The position numbers and the translations under genes were made by a program. Below the pieces are notes generated by a model. The model was not told the origin of the DNA, ran no database searches, and saw only the letters and a list, made by a program, of their open reading frames with translations. A stretch of 27,440 nt of DNA from JABEVB01 sp049965775 (lineage in GTDB: Bacteria; Planctomycetota; Phycisphaerae; WQYP01): NCBI GenBank assembly GCA_049965775.1, contig JBMFVX010000030.1, positions 1 through 27,440 of the forward strand. Direction: 5' to 3'. The first letter of the stretch is position 1. Each line of letters begins with the position of its first letter. Of this stretch, positions 1 through 8,247 are shown in pieces.

Positions 1-3
1 CTC

Positions 4-91
4 TGAAATGCCCCGTCTCGTTTGTTGTCGGATCTCGCAGAGTCATATTTAGAGTCGGCTCGATCCTCCGCCGCGTATACGGGGCATTTCA
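4..91. repeat. 13-bp perfect inverted repeat enclosing 62 nt
   Basis: TGAAATGCCCCGT (4-16) is the exact reverse complement of the bases at 79-91. The enclosed segment has a nested inverted pair, GGATC (30-34) and GATCC (62-66), and a direct repeat AGAGTC (39-44 and 51-56). It could be a structured RNA, the ends of a very short miniature element, or a protein-binding region. I see no target-site duplication that would prove transposition, and no T-tract that would make it a simple terminator. Confidence 0.45.
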
Positions 92-163
92 ACCCTATCG
101 TAATCCCGGCTATTACTCGGACAGACTCACGGATTCTCGATGAAACATCACAAATTGCTTGCG

Positions 164-448
164 CTATAGCGCAGAACGTTTTTCGGCCGTGAGCATGCGG
201 GCCAGGCCAATGTCATAAAACCGGCCCCCGGTGGCTTGCAGCAGATGCACCGCAAAGACATTCTTCTTATGGCCAAAACCGAATGACCTTAAGCCCCGAT
301 CGCGGAATCGTCAGAGGTTGGGGCGCAGCAGGCTGGAGGCCCGCACCACGAAGGGTTTCCCCGTTGCAGAGTGCTCCAGAACCCGCTGCCATTGTGGCCC
401 ATCGGCGCTGGCGTGAACGGATAACGGGTGCGCAATGCGGCGTACCAC
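164..448 (-). pseudogene. decayed 3' end of a gene with a discoidin-like (F5/8 type C) segment
   Basis: Read on the minus strand from about 448, one frame gives protein-like sequence: HPLSVHASADGPQWQRVLEH, then PFVVRASSLLRPNL, an in-frame TGA (311-313), then a further 48 codons ending KRSAL and a TAG at 164-166. The pattern of a strand with 'SADG..W..V', a middle 'PFVVRA' strand and a late 'R..G......VFAVHLLQ' strand resembles the edge of a discoidin/F5-8 type C beta-sandwich. There is no good start codon and the upstream neighbour's stop (466) lies just before it, so I read it as the remnant of a gene that once lay here. It could also be a chance open frame. The family assignment is tentative. 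Confidence 0.3.
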
Positions 449-465
449 CGCAAGTGATGCAGAGA

Positions 466-1800
466 TCAGGCATTCATCTCTTTGCCGGAGGCCTGCTGGC
501 GGCGGGCTTTTTCCTGCTTGACCAGTTCTATAACCTTGGGCAGCAGTTTGCTGACTGCTTCCGCGGAGGCCGAGTGAGGAAAGCGATCCATGATGCGATT
601 GGCCACTTCGAGTGCCTCTTCAAAGCGCTGGCGCTGGAGTAAATCTTTGAATAGCGATTCTTCTTCCTGGCGCTCCTGCGCATCGGCATTGCTTTGCAAG
701 GTGGAAAAGTCCTGCCGAATGCGATCCACGAGCTTTTCATCGGGGTAGCGATCCATCAGTTGCTGGGCGAAGAGCACCGCACGCTGCCACTGCCGATGCT
801 CGGTAGCCTCCTTGAGCGAAGCGAGCAGGTTTTGGAACTCTTCTTTGTAGAACGAAGCCTGCTCCTGACGAACCTGCGTAATAAAGGCCTGCACCGCCGA
901 ATCTTTCGGAAAACGTCCCTGTAGTTCACGCACAAGCTGCTCTACCTGATCCCATGCGCCCAGGCCAACGGCCTGCCGCACGCGCTCACTCGCATCTTCG
1001 AGCGCCCGCTGCACCACCGTTGACTGCTGGGCATGCAGTCGAGCCGCAAGCTCGCCGCCAATGGGGTCTTCGGGCAGTATGGCGCGAAGCTCCTTAATGG
1101 TTTCGTCGGCGGCCAGCCAGTTCTGATCGCGAAGGTGCAGGTCGAACTGCTCCAACAGAGAGGCCTTGCGCTGGCTCCAATGGCGGATGGCGGCACTCCG
1201 GCGCTGCATCTCATCCATCAGGCTGTAATCGCGCAACTGCGAGAGCAAATCCACCAGCAGCCGCGAACTAAGTTCGTCCACGGGCGTCACCGTCATCGCC
1301 GGGATGCTTGGCGCGTCGCTTGTGGCTAATCTTGAAGAGTGCGACTGGAGTAAACCGCCGCCGGAGGCCAGCGAAGTTTCCAAATTGGCCAACCGCAGCA
1401 CCACATCATTGCGAGCTGCGTTGATGGCGCCGCGCAAATTATCCACGGATGCCTGTGTATTCCGGACTGCTCGGGCCACATGGGCCAGCATGATAAGCAC
1501 AACCGCTACCCCTACCAACGTGGCGGCAACCACCAGCGAGGCCAGCATAACCAAGCCGGCGACGCCAATGGCGTCGCGATGGCTCCAGTGCATGGCCACA
1601 TCCATACGATAGAGTTTGATGGACAGCGCTATGCTGGCAATGATTACGAGCACTGCGACTGCCAACAAAATAACCAGAGCTGCGCCCATTGCCGGCGGCG
1701 TACCGGAGTGGCGCACCGGTGCGACTGTTGAGGCGCCGCCCGACGTTGTCAGGGATGTTTCTTCCGCCGCCGATGCCAAAGCTGCCGGTTGTGTCTGCAT
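466..1800 (-). CDS. two-helix membrane protein with C-terminal helical (TPR-like) repeats
   Basis: This 444-residue protein has a low-complexity N-terminus, then two strongly hydrophobic segments (about 38-62 and 77-107) joined by a short loop, predicting a hairpin in the inner membrane. The remaining roughly 330 residues are hydrophilic and helical. From about residue 210 onward they contain repeated units of the type 'W..A......L....P.D', for example QNWLAADETIKELRAILPED, RQWQRAVLFAQQLMDRYPDE and RFEEALEVANRIMDRFPHSA, which look like divergent TPR units. Such a layout suggests a membrane-tethered protein-interaction platform, but no function can be assigned. The ATG at 1800 is preceded by AGGGG 11 nt upstream. 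It lies 69 nt downstream of xseB on the same strand and is probably co-transcribed with it. Confidence 0.8.
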   Translation of the reverse strand: MQTQPAALASAAEETSLTTSGGASTVAPVRHSGTPPAMGAALVILLAVAVLVIIASIALSIKLYRMDVAMHWSHRDAIGVAGLVMLASLVVAATLVGVAVVLIMLAHVARAVRNTQASVDNLRGAINAARNDVVLRLANLETSLASGGGLLQSHSSRLATSDAPSIPAMTVTPVDELSSRLLVDLLSQLRDYSLMDEMQRRSAAIRHWSQRKASLLEQFDLHLRDQNWLAADETIKELRAILPEDPIGGELAARLHAQQSTVVQRALEDASERVRQAVGLGAWDQVEQLVRELQGRFPKDSAVQAFITQVRQEQASFYKEEFQNLLASLKEATEHRQWQRAVLFAQQLMDRYPDEKLVDRIRQDFSTLQSNADAQERQEEESLFKDLLQRQRFEEALEVANRIMDRFPHSASAEAVSKLLPKVIELVKQEKARRQQASGKEMNA

Positions 1801-1869
1801 AAATTAATCGCCCCTGGTTCACATCTGGATGTTTTTCATGGAACCCTTTACTGCCCAACGCACCGATTG

Positions 1870-2133
1870 CTACGGAGTTGCATCAACGGCATGCGGCTCT
1901 GGTGCTTCAAGCGGCTGTGCCACGAGGCCACTACCTTGAGCCGTGAGTTGCTCGATGCGTTTTTCGGCCCGCTCCAATACTGCCTTACATTTCTGCACGA
2001 GCTGCATACCCTGCTCGTAGCGTGCCAGGCTTTCCTCCAGGCCAATGGAGCCTGAGGCGATTTCCTCTACAATTTTTTCGAGCTGCGCCATGGATTCTTC
2101 AAAGCTTGGCGAGGCATCGGCTTTTTTGGCCAT
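1870..2133 (-). CDS. xseB: exodeoxyribonuclease VII small subunit
   Basis: At 87 residues this has the size and sequence of the small subunit of exonuclease VII, which with XseA degrades single-stranded DNA to oligonucleotides in the cytoplasm. The signature region SFEESMAQLEKIVEEIASG, followed by GLEESLARYEQGMQLVQKC and the AEKRIEQL helix, is characteristic of the family. The last roughly 20 residues (rich in Pro, Glu and Ala) are a non-conserved tail. The ATG at 2133 has GGAG about 10 nt upstream. The large-subunit gene xseA is not in the window. It is divergent from the amidohydrolase gene, and the gap between them should hold both promoters. Confidence 0.93.
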   Translation of the reverse strand: MAKKADASPSFEESMAQLEKIVEEIASGSIGLEESLARYEQGMQLVQKCKAVLERAEKRIEQLTAQGSGLVAQPLEAPEPHAVDATP

Positions 2134-2252
2134 GGATGGTATCTCCGTTCCGCTGGCACCCGAAAAACGGCCAGTACGGTGTTGAGATTATAGCCGCAAA
2201 GCCGTGCAAGTGGTCAAAATAATTCCAGATAAAATCTCTGGCCATTGCATCG

Positions 2253-2281
2253 CTTACACTTTGCACGGTTGCATTTATACG
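2253..2281 (+). promoter_or_regulatory. candidate promoter for the M20 amidohydrolase
   Basis: CTTACA (2253-2258) and TATACG (2276-2281) are 17 nt apart, each 4/6 to the sigma-70 consensus, about 34 nt before the chosen ATG. An 8-bp inverted pair, CCGTGCAA (2202-2209) and TTGCACGG (2261-2268), overlaps it and could be an operator. Both are weak predictions. Confidence 0.25.
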
Positions 2282-2314
2282 CCTGCGCCGGTAGCTTTGA
2301 CCCATTGGAATACC

Positions 2315-3517
2315 ATGATTTTAATTGATGAAAATACATCTTATTTCCAGCAAATCGTCAAGCGGGCAACCGTGCTGCGCCGCCATATTCACGCCCACCC
2401 TGAGTTGGGTTTTCAAGAGCATGCCACTTGCATGACCATAGCAACGGAACTTAAGCGCCTGGGCATATCTTATAAAACAGGCTTTGCAGGTGAAACAGGC
2501 ATTGTCGCGTTGATCGAAGGTAAAAGCAGTTTGAAGGCTAAGAAGTGTGTCGCCCTCCGGGCGGATATGGACGCCCTGCCCATTACCGAGATGACCAAAC
2601 GCCCCTGGAAGAGCCAGTGCCCCGGCCTAATGCATGCATGCGGGCACGATGGCCATACTGCCATTCTGCTTGGCGCCGCAGCAGCCCTTATGCAACGACG
2701 CAACGACCTCAACGGCACCGTAAAATTGATATTTCAACCTGCCGAGGAGGCGCTCAATGGAGGGCGTCGCATGGTGGAGTCCGGGGCTTTGGCGGCACCC
2801 AAAGTTGATGCCATCTTTGGCCTCCACGGCTGGCCGCACATGCCCATCGGGACGGCAGGAATCAAGAGCGACACCTTTTTAGCCGCAGTGGACACATTCA
2901 ACATCTTCATTCATGGCAAAGGTTCGCACGGAGCATACCCACATCAGGCCATTGACCCGATTGCATGCGGAGCGGCTATTGTTCAATCGCTTACCGGGCT
3001 TGCCGCAAGCACCCTTAGCCCGCTTGAGACGGTAGTCTTAAGTTTTGGCACATTTAATGCGGGCCAGGCCATTAATGTCATTCCAGAAACTGCCGAACTT
3101 TCCGGTACGCTTAGAACACTTTCAGCAGCGGCACGTACCACCATGAGAGCCGCCATTGAGCGCACCGTCCGCACCGTTGGCACGGCGCATCGCTGTCGCG
3201 TACGGTGCCAATGGGGCTTCGGCACGCCCGCCACCGTGAATGATGCCGCAGCCACCGCACACTTCGAGCAGACGGCGGGAGCCACCCTGGGTCTGCGGCG
3301 CCTTAAGCGTCTGACAGAACCCTTTTTGTGGAGCGAAGATTTTGCCTACTATTTGCAGGAGACCGCCGGCTGCTTTTTTGTGCTTGGTCTTCGGCCCAGC
3401 GGAGCAAAGGACTATCCGATGCTGCATAATCCCCAGTTTGATTTTCCGGACGCAGCCCTGCCTGTGGGCATAAAGCTGATGGCCAATTTAGCATTGAACT
3501 TTCTCGCATACTCGTGA
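2315..3517 (+). CDS. M20-family metallo-amidohydrolase (hippurate/N-acyl amino acid hydrolase type)
   Basis: From the ATG at 2315 the protein is 400 residues, the usual length of bacterial M20D amidohydrolases, which release an amino acid from an N-acyl conjugate using two metal ions. Family motifs are present in order: HIHAHPE (24-30), LRADMDALP (81-89), MHACGHDGHTA (106-116, the Cys/His metal-ligand segment), FQPAEEALNGG (140-150, catalytic and metal-binding glutamates) and a late HNPQFDF that carries the C-terminal His. The frame is open upstream to 2204, but those 37 residues do not resemble the family, and MILIDENT fits the normal N-terminus, so I start at 2315. No clear Shine-Dalgarno is visible there. 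There is no signal peptide, so it should be cytoplasmic. The exact substrate (hippurate, indole-acetyl amino acids, N-acetyl amino acids) cannot be told from sequence. Confidence 0.92.
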   Translation: MILIDENTSYFQQIVKRATVLRRHIHAHPELGFQEHATCMTIATELKRLGISYKTGFAGETGIVALIEGKSSLKAKKCVALRADMDALPITEMTKRPWKSQCPGLMHACGHDGHTAILLGAAAALMQRRNDLNGTVKLIFQPAEEALNGGRRMVESGALAAPKVDAIFGLHGWPHMPIGTAGIKSDTFLAAVDTFNIFIHGKGSHGAYPHQAIDPIACGAAIVQSLTGLAASTLSPLETVVLSFGTFNAGQAINVIPETAELSGTLRTLSAAARTTMRAAIERTVRTVGTAHRCRVRCQWGFGTPATVNDAAATAHFEQTAGATLGLRRLKRLTEPFLWSEDFAYYLQETAGCFFVLGLRPSGAKDYPMLHNPQFDFPDAALPVGIKLMANLALNFLAYS

Positions 3518-3572
3518 GCGATCGGCAAGTTGTGCGTGCACAAATTTAAGTGATTCAATACGAGGTTTTTGC

Positions 3573-5306
3573 ATGATTACAAAGAAATGCGGCCACGGCT
3601 TTGCTCTCTTCGTGGCTGCGGTATCAATCCTTACCTCGGCAGTTCCCAAGGCTGTCGCACTGCTTCCGACGCAGGTGGCGGTTATCGCCAATGGCAACAA
3701 TCCAGGATCGCTTAAGGTGGCGCACCACTACCTGCGTGCGCGGCACATACCTGCACAAAACCTGATCGTGCTGAACCTACCTTTTAATAACGATAATGTC
3801 GCCTGCGATTACTACGATGCCCGTATCGCCGGTCCCATCCGCCAAATTCTGCGCGAGCGCCATCTGCAAAAAAGCATCCTGTGCCTGGTGAGCACCTATG
3901 GCATTCCTCTGCGCGTAACGGGCGGAGTTCCATCGGCCGAGCAGGTGCAAGAACTAACGGCCATCCGCCAAAGCCTGCTGAGGATGGAACCCGTTCTTAG
4001 GCGCGGCATCGAGCAGTTTGAATCCATAAGCAAATCCGGAAAGCTGGCCGGGCTTCTTAATGTGCCACAACCGTCGGAAACAACGCCGGCAAACCCTCCG
4101 CCCGGCACCACAGCCAAAGTGTCGCAGTTGCTGCAAAAACTACAGGCCGCCCTGGCCAACGCCATGAAAAAGCTAAGCCAGCAACCTCCGGCAACCCTTG
4201 TGCCGGCAAACATTTTAAGCCTGCTGCAGCAGTATGTAGGCCCCGGAGGTTTGGTGCGTATGCTTCATGTAACCGGCGACACGGCGGCCGCCGAGGCCCA
4301 ACGGACAAAAATGGCCGAAACGCAGGTTGCGGTACGCGATGCGCTTAAGCAATTTCAAGTCTTGAATATACGGCGCTATCTTGAGGCCAATCGCCGAAAA
4401 ATGCGCGACCTACAGCTCAAGCTCTTTGGACAAGTCGGATTGACTGAACAGTTGCTGTCAGATGAGGCCTATCTCAAGCAAAAACACCAGAACGCTGCCT
4501 TGGACAGCGACCTGATGATGCTCTGGACACCCAATCTGCCGCACATCGGCTGGGAGTCCAACCCCATGTGCCTGACCAACTGGAGCCGCAGCCTGCAAAA
4601 CGAAATCCATGATCGCATCATGATGGTTTCGCGGCTCGACGGCCTATCGCCCACCATGGTGGATGGCATGATAGACCGCGGCATTAAAGTAGAGCGCCAG
4701 GGGCTGCGCGGCGTAGGATACTTTGACGCCCGCGGACTGCACGGACTGGATGGCTACAGTGCGTTTGACCGCATTTTGCGCCACACGGCCCGCTACCTTA
4801 AGGCCAAATCCCAGATGCCTATTGTCCTGGACGACACACCGGCACTACTCCAGGCTAAAAACTGCCCCAACGCGGCCATTTACTGCGGTTGGTATTCGCT
4901 GCTTCATTATGTTGACAGCTGCCAGTGGCTGCCGGGATGCGTTGGCTATCATGTAGCGAGCTTTGAACTCCAGACGCTGCACAATCCGCAATTTCATGGT
5001 TGGTGCATCAATTTGCTGGAGCACGGCGTCTGTGGCACCTTAGGTGCGGTGGATGAACCCTATTTATTTGCGTTTCCCGATCCCAAACTGTTCTTTGCAT
5101 TGTTGCTATCAGGCAAGTTTACGCAGGGCGAGGTGTACTATATGACCGTTCCGCAAACAGCCTGGCGAATAGCTTATGTCGGCGACCCGCTTTACAATCC
5201 GTTTAAACACTCACCGATGATTTCCGTTAAAACGCTCAAAGCTGACCGTCTGCTGCGCCGCGCCTTTGCAGAAATGAAGCGGGTCGAAGGCCCCACCGGG
5301 GAATAA
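3573..5306 (+). CDS. exported TIGR03790-family protein
   Basis: This 577-residue protein starts with a typical signal peptide (lysines at 4-5, hydrophobic core about 9-24, Ala-Val-Ala near 27-29), so it is probably exported. Right after it comes the family hallmark: VAVIANGNNPGSLKVAHHYL, then an 'R.IP..N...L' segment and later CLVSTYGIPLRV. These match the conserved N-terminal block of the TIGR03790 family as I know it, found mainly in planctomycetes and relatives. A long central region (about 120-260) rich in Ala, Gln and Pro looks like a lineage-specific insertion. The C-terminal part has conserved-looking GWYSLLHYVD and GCVGYHVASFE blocks. The molecular function of the family is not known to me. 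ATG 3573 has GAGG 7 nt upstream. It lies 55 nt after the amidohydrolase gene. Confidence 0.82.
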   Translation: MITKKCGHGFALFVAAVSILTSAVPKAVALLPTQVAVIANGNNPGSLKVAHHYLRARHIPAQNLIVLNLPFNNDNVACDYYDARIAGPIRQILRERHLQKSILCLVSTYGIPLRVTGGVPSAEQVQELTAIRQSLLRMEPVLRRGIEQFESISKSGKLAGLLNVPQPSETTPANPPPGTTAKVSQLLQKLQAALANAMKKLSQQPPATLVPANILSLLQQYVGPGGLVRMLHVTGDTAAAEAQRTKMAETQVAVRDALKQFQVLNIRRYLEANRRKMRDLQLKLFGQVGLTEQLLSDEAYLKQKHQNAALDSDLMMLWTPNLPHIGWESNPMCLTNWSRSLQNEIHDRIMMVSRLDGLSPTMVDGMIDRGIKVERQGLRGVGYFDARGLHGLDGYSAFDRILRHTARYLKAKSQMPIVLDDTPALLQAKNCPNAAIYCGWYSLLHYVDSCQWLPGCVGYHVASFELQTLHNPQFHGWCINLLEHGVCGTLGAVDEPYLFAFPDPKLFFALLLSGKFTQGEVYYMTVPQTAWRIAYVGDPLYNPFKHSPMISVKTLKADRLLRRAFAEMKRVEGPTGE

Positions 5307-5332
5307 GGTTCCCGTGACGCAAAAACCGGGCA

Positions 5333-6430
5333 CTACTGCTGCCCCAACAAATGGCGAATATCGCTGTTAGATAAACTCTTAAACGTGCCGCCGGCGGCTT
5401 TGGCGAGCTTCCGCAGTTGTGATTTAGCGCCATCAACCGTAACTGCATCGAGCCGCTCGGCGTGGGTGCGGACTTGGAGCACCTTAGCCGCCAAATGCGA
5501 GGGCAGCAACGCCTTGGCCGTAACAAAAATAATCTGGTCGCCGCCAAGGGCAAGAGAGTCCGTCATGCATTTAGTGGCACTGCTGCTGCCATAGACATTT
5601 ACGTTCATGAGTTTCTGCAGGTCTGCCGCGGCGTCGGCTTTCGTAAGCCACCCGTGGCCGGGAATGGTTTGCAGACCCGATTCGGTCCATAGCGCTATGC
5701 GAAAATGCTGGCCAACTCTCAGCGACTTGACTGCATGTGCTACCGCTTCGGCAACGTAGCTAAAGCTGTCCGTATTGGCCGAAGAACTATCCAGGCTGAA
5801 AACAATGTGCGACCCACTGAGCGGAATGGCCAGAAAAGCGGGGCCTTGCACCGCCGCCCCGCCCCCTGCGGAATGAGCAACCAGATTTTCGGGCGCTGCG
5901 GCTGAGCCCGAATTACTATTACTGCCATGTAAAACCACAACCGCGATAATGACAATCGTAGCAACAAACAGCACGCCTAACGCAATAAGGGCATAGAAGA
6001 TATACAGATTGGTTTTGGCGGATTTTGTGGTTCGTCGGCCTGCCCGGTCAATATAAGCTGAAGGTGTACTCTCGTTCTCTTCAGCCAGGCGGGAACTTAC
6101 GGGAGAAGCAGCCATGCCGCTCATCGGCGATGCCGGCCGCACCGGCGAACCTGCAAACGCCCCGCTGCCGGTGGGGTCCACCGGGCGCCGGATACCACCG
6201 GATGAGGGGCGATTTCGCGAAAGCCCTGTATCGGTATTTGGTGCACTTGGTCGAGCCGAAACACCCGCGCCCGCCGGTGCCGCCGGACGTCCGGCTTTTT
6301 CGCTCGCGGCAGCTTCTTTGGGAACCTGCAGAAGCGCTCCGCAAAAGCTGCAGCGGCACACGCCTCCTCGAAATCCATCGTCCAACTCGAGGACACGCGA
6401 GCATTCATGGCATTGTACCGTGATGGACAT
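5333..6430 (-). CDS. zinc-ribbon, single-helix membrane protein with VWA-like C-terminal domain
   Basis: From ATG 6430 the protein has 365 residues. The N-terminus is a small zinc ribbon with CxxC pairs at 7-10 and 27-30 (an extra Cys at 25). It is followed by a Pro/Ser/Ala-rich linker (about 38-145), one transmembrane helix in the segment beginning YIFYALIALGVLFVATIVI, and a C-terminal alpha/beta domain. That domain opens with HIVFSLDSSSAN and runs to a late 'DQIIFVTAK' strand. This resembles a von Willebrand A fold, but the MIDAS signature DxSxS is incomplete (the last Ser is Ala), so metal binding is doubtful. The frame is open upstream to 6550. I prefer 6430 because MSITVQCHEC places the ribbon at the N-terminus and GGGAG lies 11 nt upstream. 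Role unknown. Confidence 0.75.
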   Translation of the reverse strand: MSITVQCHECSRVLELDDGFRGGVCRCSFCGALLQVPKEAAASEKAGRPAAPAGAGVSARPSAPNTDTGLSRNRPSSGGIRRPVDPTGSGAFAGSPVRPASPMSGMAASPVSSRLAEENESTPSAYIDRAGRRTTKSAKTNLYIFYALIALGVLFVATIVIIAVVVLHGSNSNSGSAAAPENLVAHSAGGGAAVQGPAFLAIPLSGSHIVFSLDSSSANTDSFSYVAEAVAHAVKSLRVGQHFRIALWTESGLQTIPGHGWLTKADAAADLQKLMNVNVYGSSSATKCMTDSLALGGDQIIFVTAKALLPSHLAAKVLQVRTHAERLDAVTVDGAKSQLRKLAKAAGGTFKSLSNSDIRHLLGQQ

Positions 6431-6564
6431 GCGTAAAATAACTCCCGAATGCTTGCTGCCGGCGACGAGCTGACCTCTATCCCAAGACCTCGACGTGGCG
6501 AGAAGCCCGCCTGTCGCAAGGCACCAACATTGGCACACGCGCCAGCCCATGTATCATGGCAAGC

Positions 6565-7569
6565 TCAGGGCACTACGTCAACTTGCGAATATTTGGGGGA
6601 CAGAAGTGTTTTCAACCTTGCCAGCGCTTTGCCCGATACGCCGATATTACCCACCGCAGCCGGCCTGCGCTGGATCATCAAACTGCGGCCATGGCCACGC
6701 CGCGGACTCATTAAAATAGCCCCTTGCGGCCATTCATTGACGGTGCTATCAGCATTGCCAGACGCCTCGTAAATGCCTGGAGTCACCGGCAAAGCATCGT
6801 CAAGTTCCATTTTAAATGAAGTCACGTAAAGGTGATGCAGCATGATATCAATCCGATTCGCATGCAAAACAACCCTTGCATCAAACGGGCCTAACAACAC
6901 CTTCACTGGCTGACCCGCCCGCAAATCGGCTGGATGCACCGCCGGGTTCAGTTCTTCGATGAGAGCCAGCGTCAACCGATAGTTGTCCGCGATGCGTGCC
7001 AAGGTATCACCAGCCGCCACGGCTACAATGCTTGCAGCCGGGTCGTCCGGCAGCACCCCCGTGCCCAAGAGCGTGTGGGCGTTGAGTGCGGCCAAGTCCT
7101 GCCGCAGTCCGACAGCCTCATGCTCTCCCAGCCCCGATATGCCGTTGAGCGCGGAGTTATACAAATCACGAGCCTCTAAAACCCGCCCGGCGGCAAGATA
7201 TTCGTCGGCTTGCCTGGCCTTACGAACAGTCTTGGCAAGTAAGTCAGGTGATATGACCTCCAGCGTGTCATTTCCGGCATCGTCTATGCTCGAGACCGTG
7301 CCCGCAGGAGCCTGCGTATTCGACGCCACTTTTCCAATATATACACGCTGAAGAAATGACGCAGAGGGAGCCGGCGTAACCACCGCCGCAGGTTTAGATT
7401 GATCTTGAACCGATTTGTGCCTGCTCTCCAGCCGAACCTTCGCCAACACGGCCTGACGCACCCTCAAAGCCTGTACAAAGCCCCAAATGACCAATGCCCC
7501 AACCAGCAACCACAGCATAAGGCCGCGGTACAGTCGCATACGTGCCGATGTTTGTCTCCAACGAGCCAT
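6565..7569 (-). CDS. membrane-anchored LysM protein with degenerate YkuD-like (L,D-transpeptidase) domain
   Basis: This 334-residue protein has a basic N-terminus and one membrane anchor (about 16-34), so the rest should lie in the periplasm. A helical stretch (about 105-170) is followed by a LysM module (about 183-226: VAAGDTLARIADNYRLTLAL, then 'IEELNPAVHP..L..GQ.V.V'), which binds peptidoglycan. Residues 230-334 follow the course of a YkuD L,D-transpeptidase domain: 'DARVVLHANRIDIML', 'LPVTPGIYEASG', 'PQGAILMSP' and a final 'SQVDVV' strand. Where active enzymes have the SHGCIR catalytic cysteine motif, this protein has GNIGVSG (307-313), so it is probably non-catalytic. Start could be ATG 7569 or the in-frame ATG 7587; neither has a good ribosome-binding site, and I chose the one next to the basic patch. 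Confidence 0.75.
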   Translation of the reverse strand: MARWRQTSARMRLYRGLMLWLLVGALVIWGFVQALRVRQAVLAKVRLESRHKSVQDQSKPAAVVTPAPSASFLQRVYIGKVASNTQAPAGTVSSIDDAGNDTLEVISPDLLAKTVRKARQADEYLAAGRVLEARDLYNSALNGISGLGEHEAVGLRQDLAALNAHTLLGTGVLPDDPAASIVAVAAGDTLARIADNYRLTLALIEELNPAVHPADLRAGQPVKVLLGPFDARVVLHANRIDIMLHHLYVTSFKMELDDALPVTPGIYEASGNADSTVNEWPQGAILMSPRRGHGRSLMIQRRPAAVGNIGVSGKALARLKTLLSPKYSQVDVVP

Positions 7570-7632
7570 GATGCAATAGTTTACCATTGACTCGGCGGCC
7601 GCAGACCATCGCTATCGCCTGTGCCCCGGACG

Positions 7633-8223
7633 CTAATGGGCTGTTGGCGACTCATGAAAGCAGTGTACGATTTCTTTATCTGTCACAATTAAATGCATGG
7701 GCACATCGTGCGGTTCCACCGGAATGCGATCCGCAAGCAACTGTTCGTGAAAGCACAAAGCGACACGGACTCCACGAATATCTTTGCCAGAAAAAAAGCG
7801 GTCGTAGAAGCCCTTTCCCCGCCCCACTCGATAGCCCCACCGATCAAACGCCACGCCGGGTACAACAATCAAATCTATCATCCGGGGCGAAATGGGACGG
7901 CCCTGCACCGGCTCCCGAACGCCCGCGGCAAGCGGATGCGGCCTGGTTTCAAGCGAGGAAACCTCCACCGGCTCCATTTCCGACGTTTCCCAGAGAACGC
8001 GCGGCCCGGCGATCGTTTTGCCCTCATTCCACGCATGCAGCGCCAACGTTGAGGTTTCGACCTCGCTATGGTCGGAAAAAAATATCATGATCACTTGCGC
8101 ATCATGAAACTCGCGCGTTGTTGTGAGCAAATTACACGCCGCCAGCGAACGGGTATGGCGCTGATCAACAGTAATCTTCTTTAACTCGGCCTTCATCTGA
8201 GCGCGAATATCAGCCTTGTTCAT
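7633..8223 (-). CDS. fthC: 5-formyltetrahydrofolate cyclo-ligase
   Basis: This 196-residue protein is the usual size for the enzyme that converts 5-formyl-THF to 5,10-methenyl-THF with ATP in the cytoplasm (also called MTHFS or ygfA product). The diagnostic C-terminal motif lies at 121-143: VPGVAFD, a Gly-Tyr pair, then GRGKGFYDRF, which binds ATP and substrate. The N-terminal 'K..IR..MKAELKKI' and central strand 'VIMIFFSDHSEVET' also match the family. ATG 8223 is preceded by a strong GAGGAGG about 4 nt away. It starts 24 nt after rarA ends and is probably in one transcript with it. Confidence 0.94.
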   Translation of the reverse strand: MNKADIRAQMKAELKKITVDQRHTRSLAACNLLTTTREFHDAQVIMIFFSDHSEVETSTLALHAWNEGKTIAGPRVLWETSEMEPVEVSSLETRPHPLAAGVREPVQGRPISPRMIDLIVVPGVAFDRWGYRVGRGKGFYDRFFSGKDIRGVRVALCFHEQLLADRIPVEPHDVPMHLIVTDKEIVHCFHESPTAH

Positions 8224-8247
8224 GCTTCCTCCTCGAAGCGGTTGACA

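Noticed and set aside
161..172. Palindrome GCGCTATAGCGC
   Set aside because: It is perfect but short, and overlaps the end of the decayed frame; without other copies it is not distinguishable from chance.
283..642. 119-codon plus-strand open frame
   Set aside because: It runs into the antisense of the downstream membrane-protein gene and has no protein-like pattern; the minus strand explains the region better.
5298..5313. Hairpin GGGAA/TTCCC at the convergent gene ends near 5306
   Set aside because: Only 5 bp with no T-tract on either strand; not enough to call a terminator.
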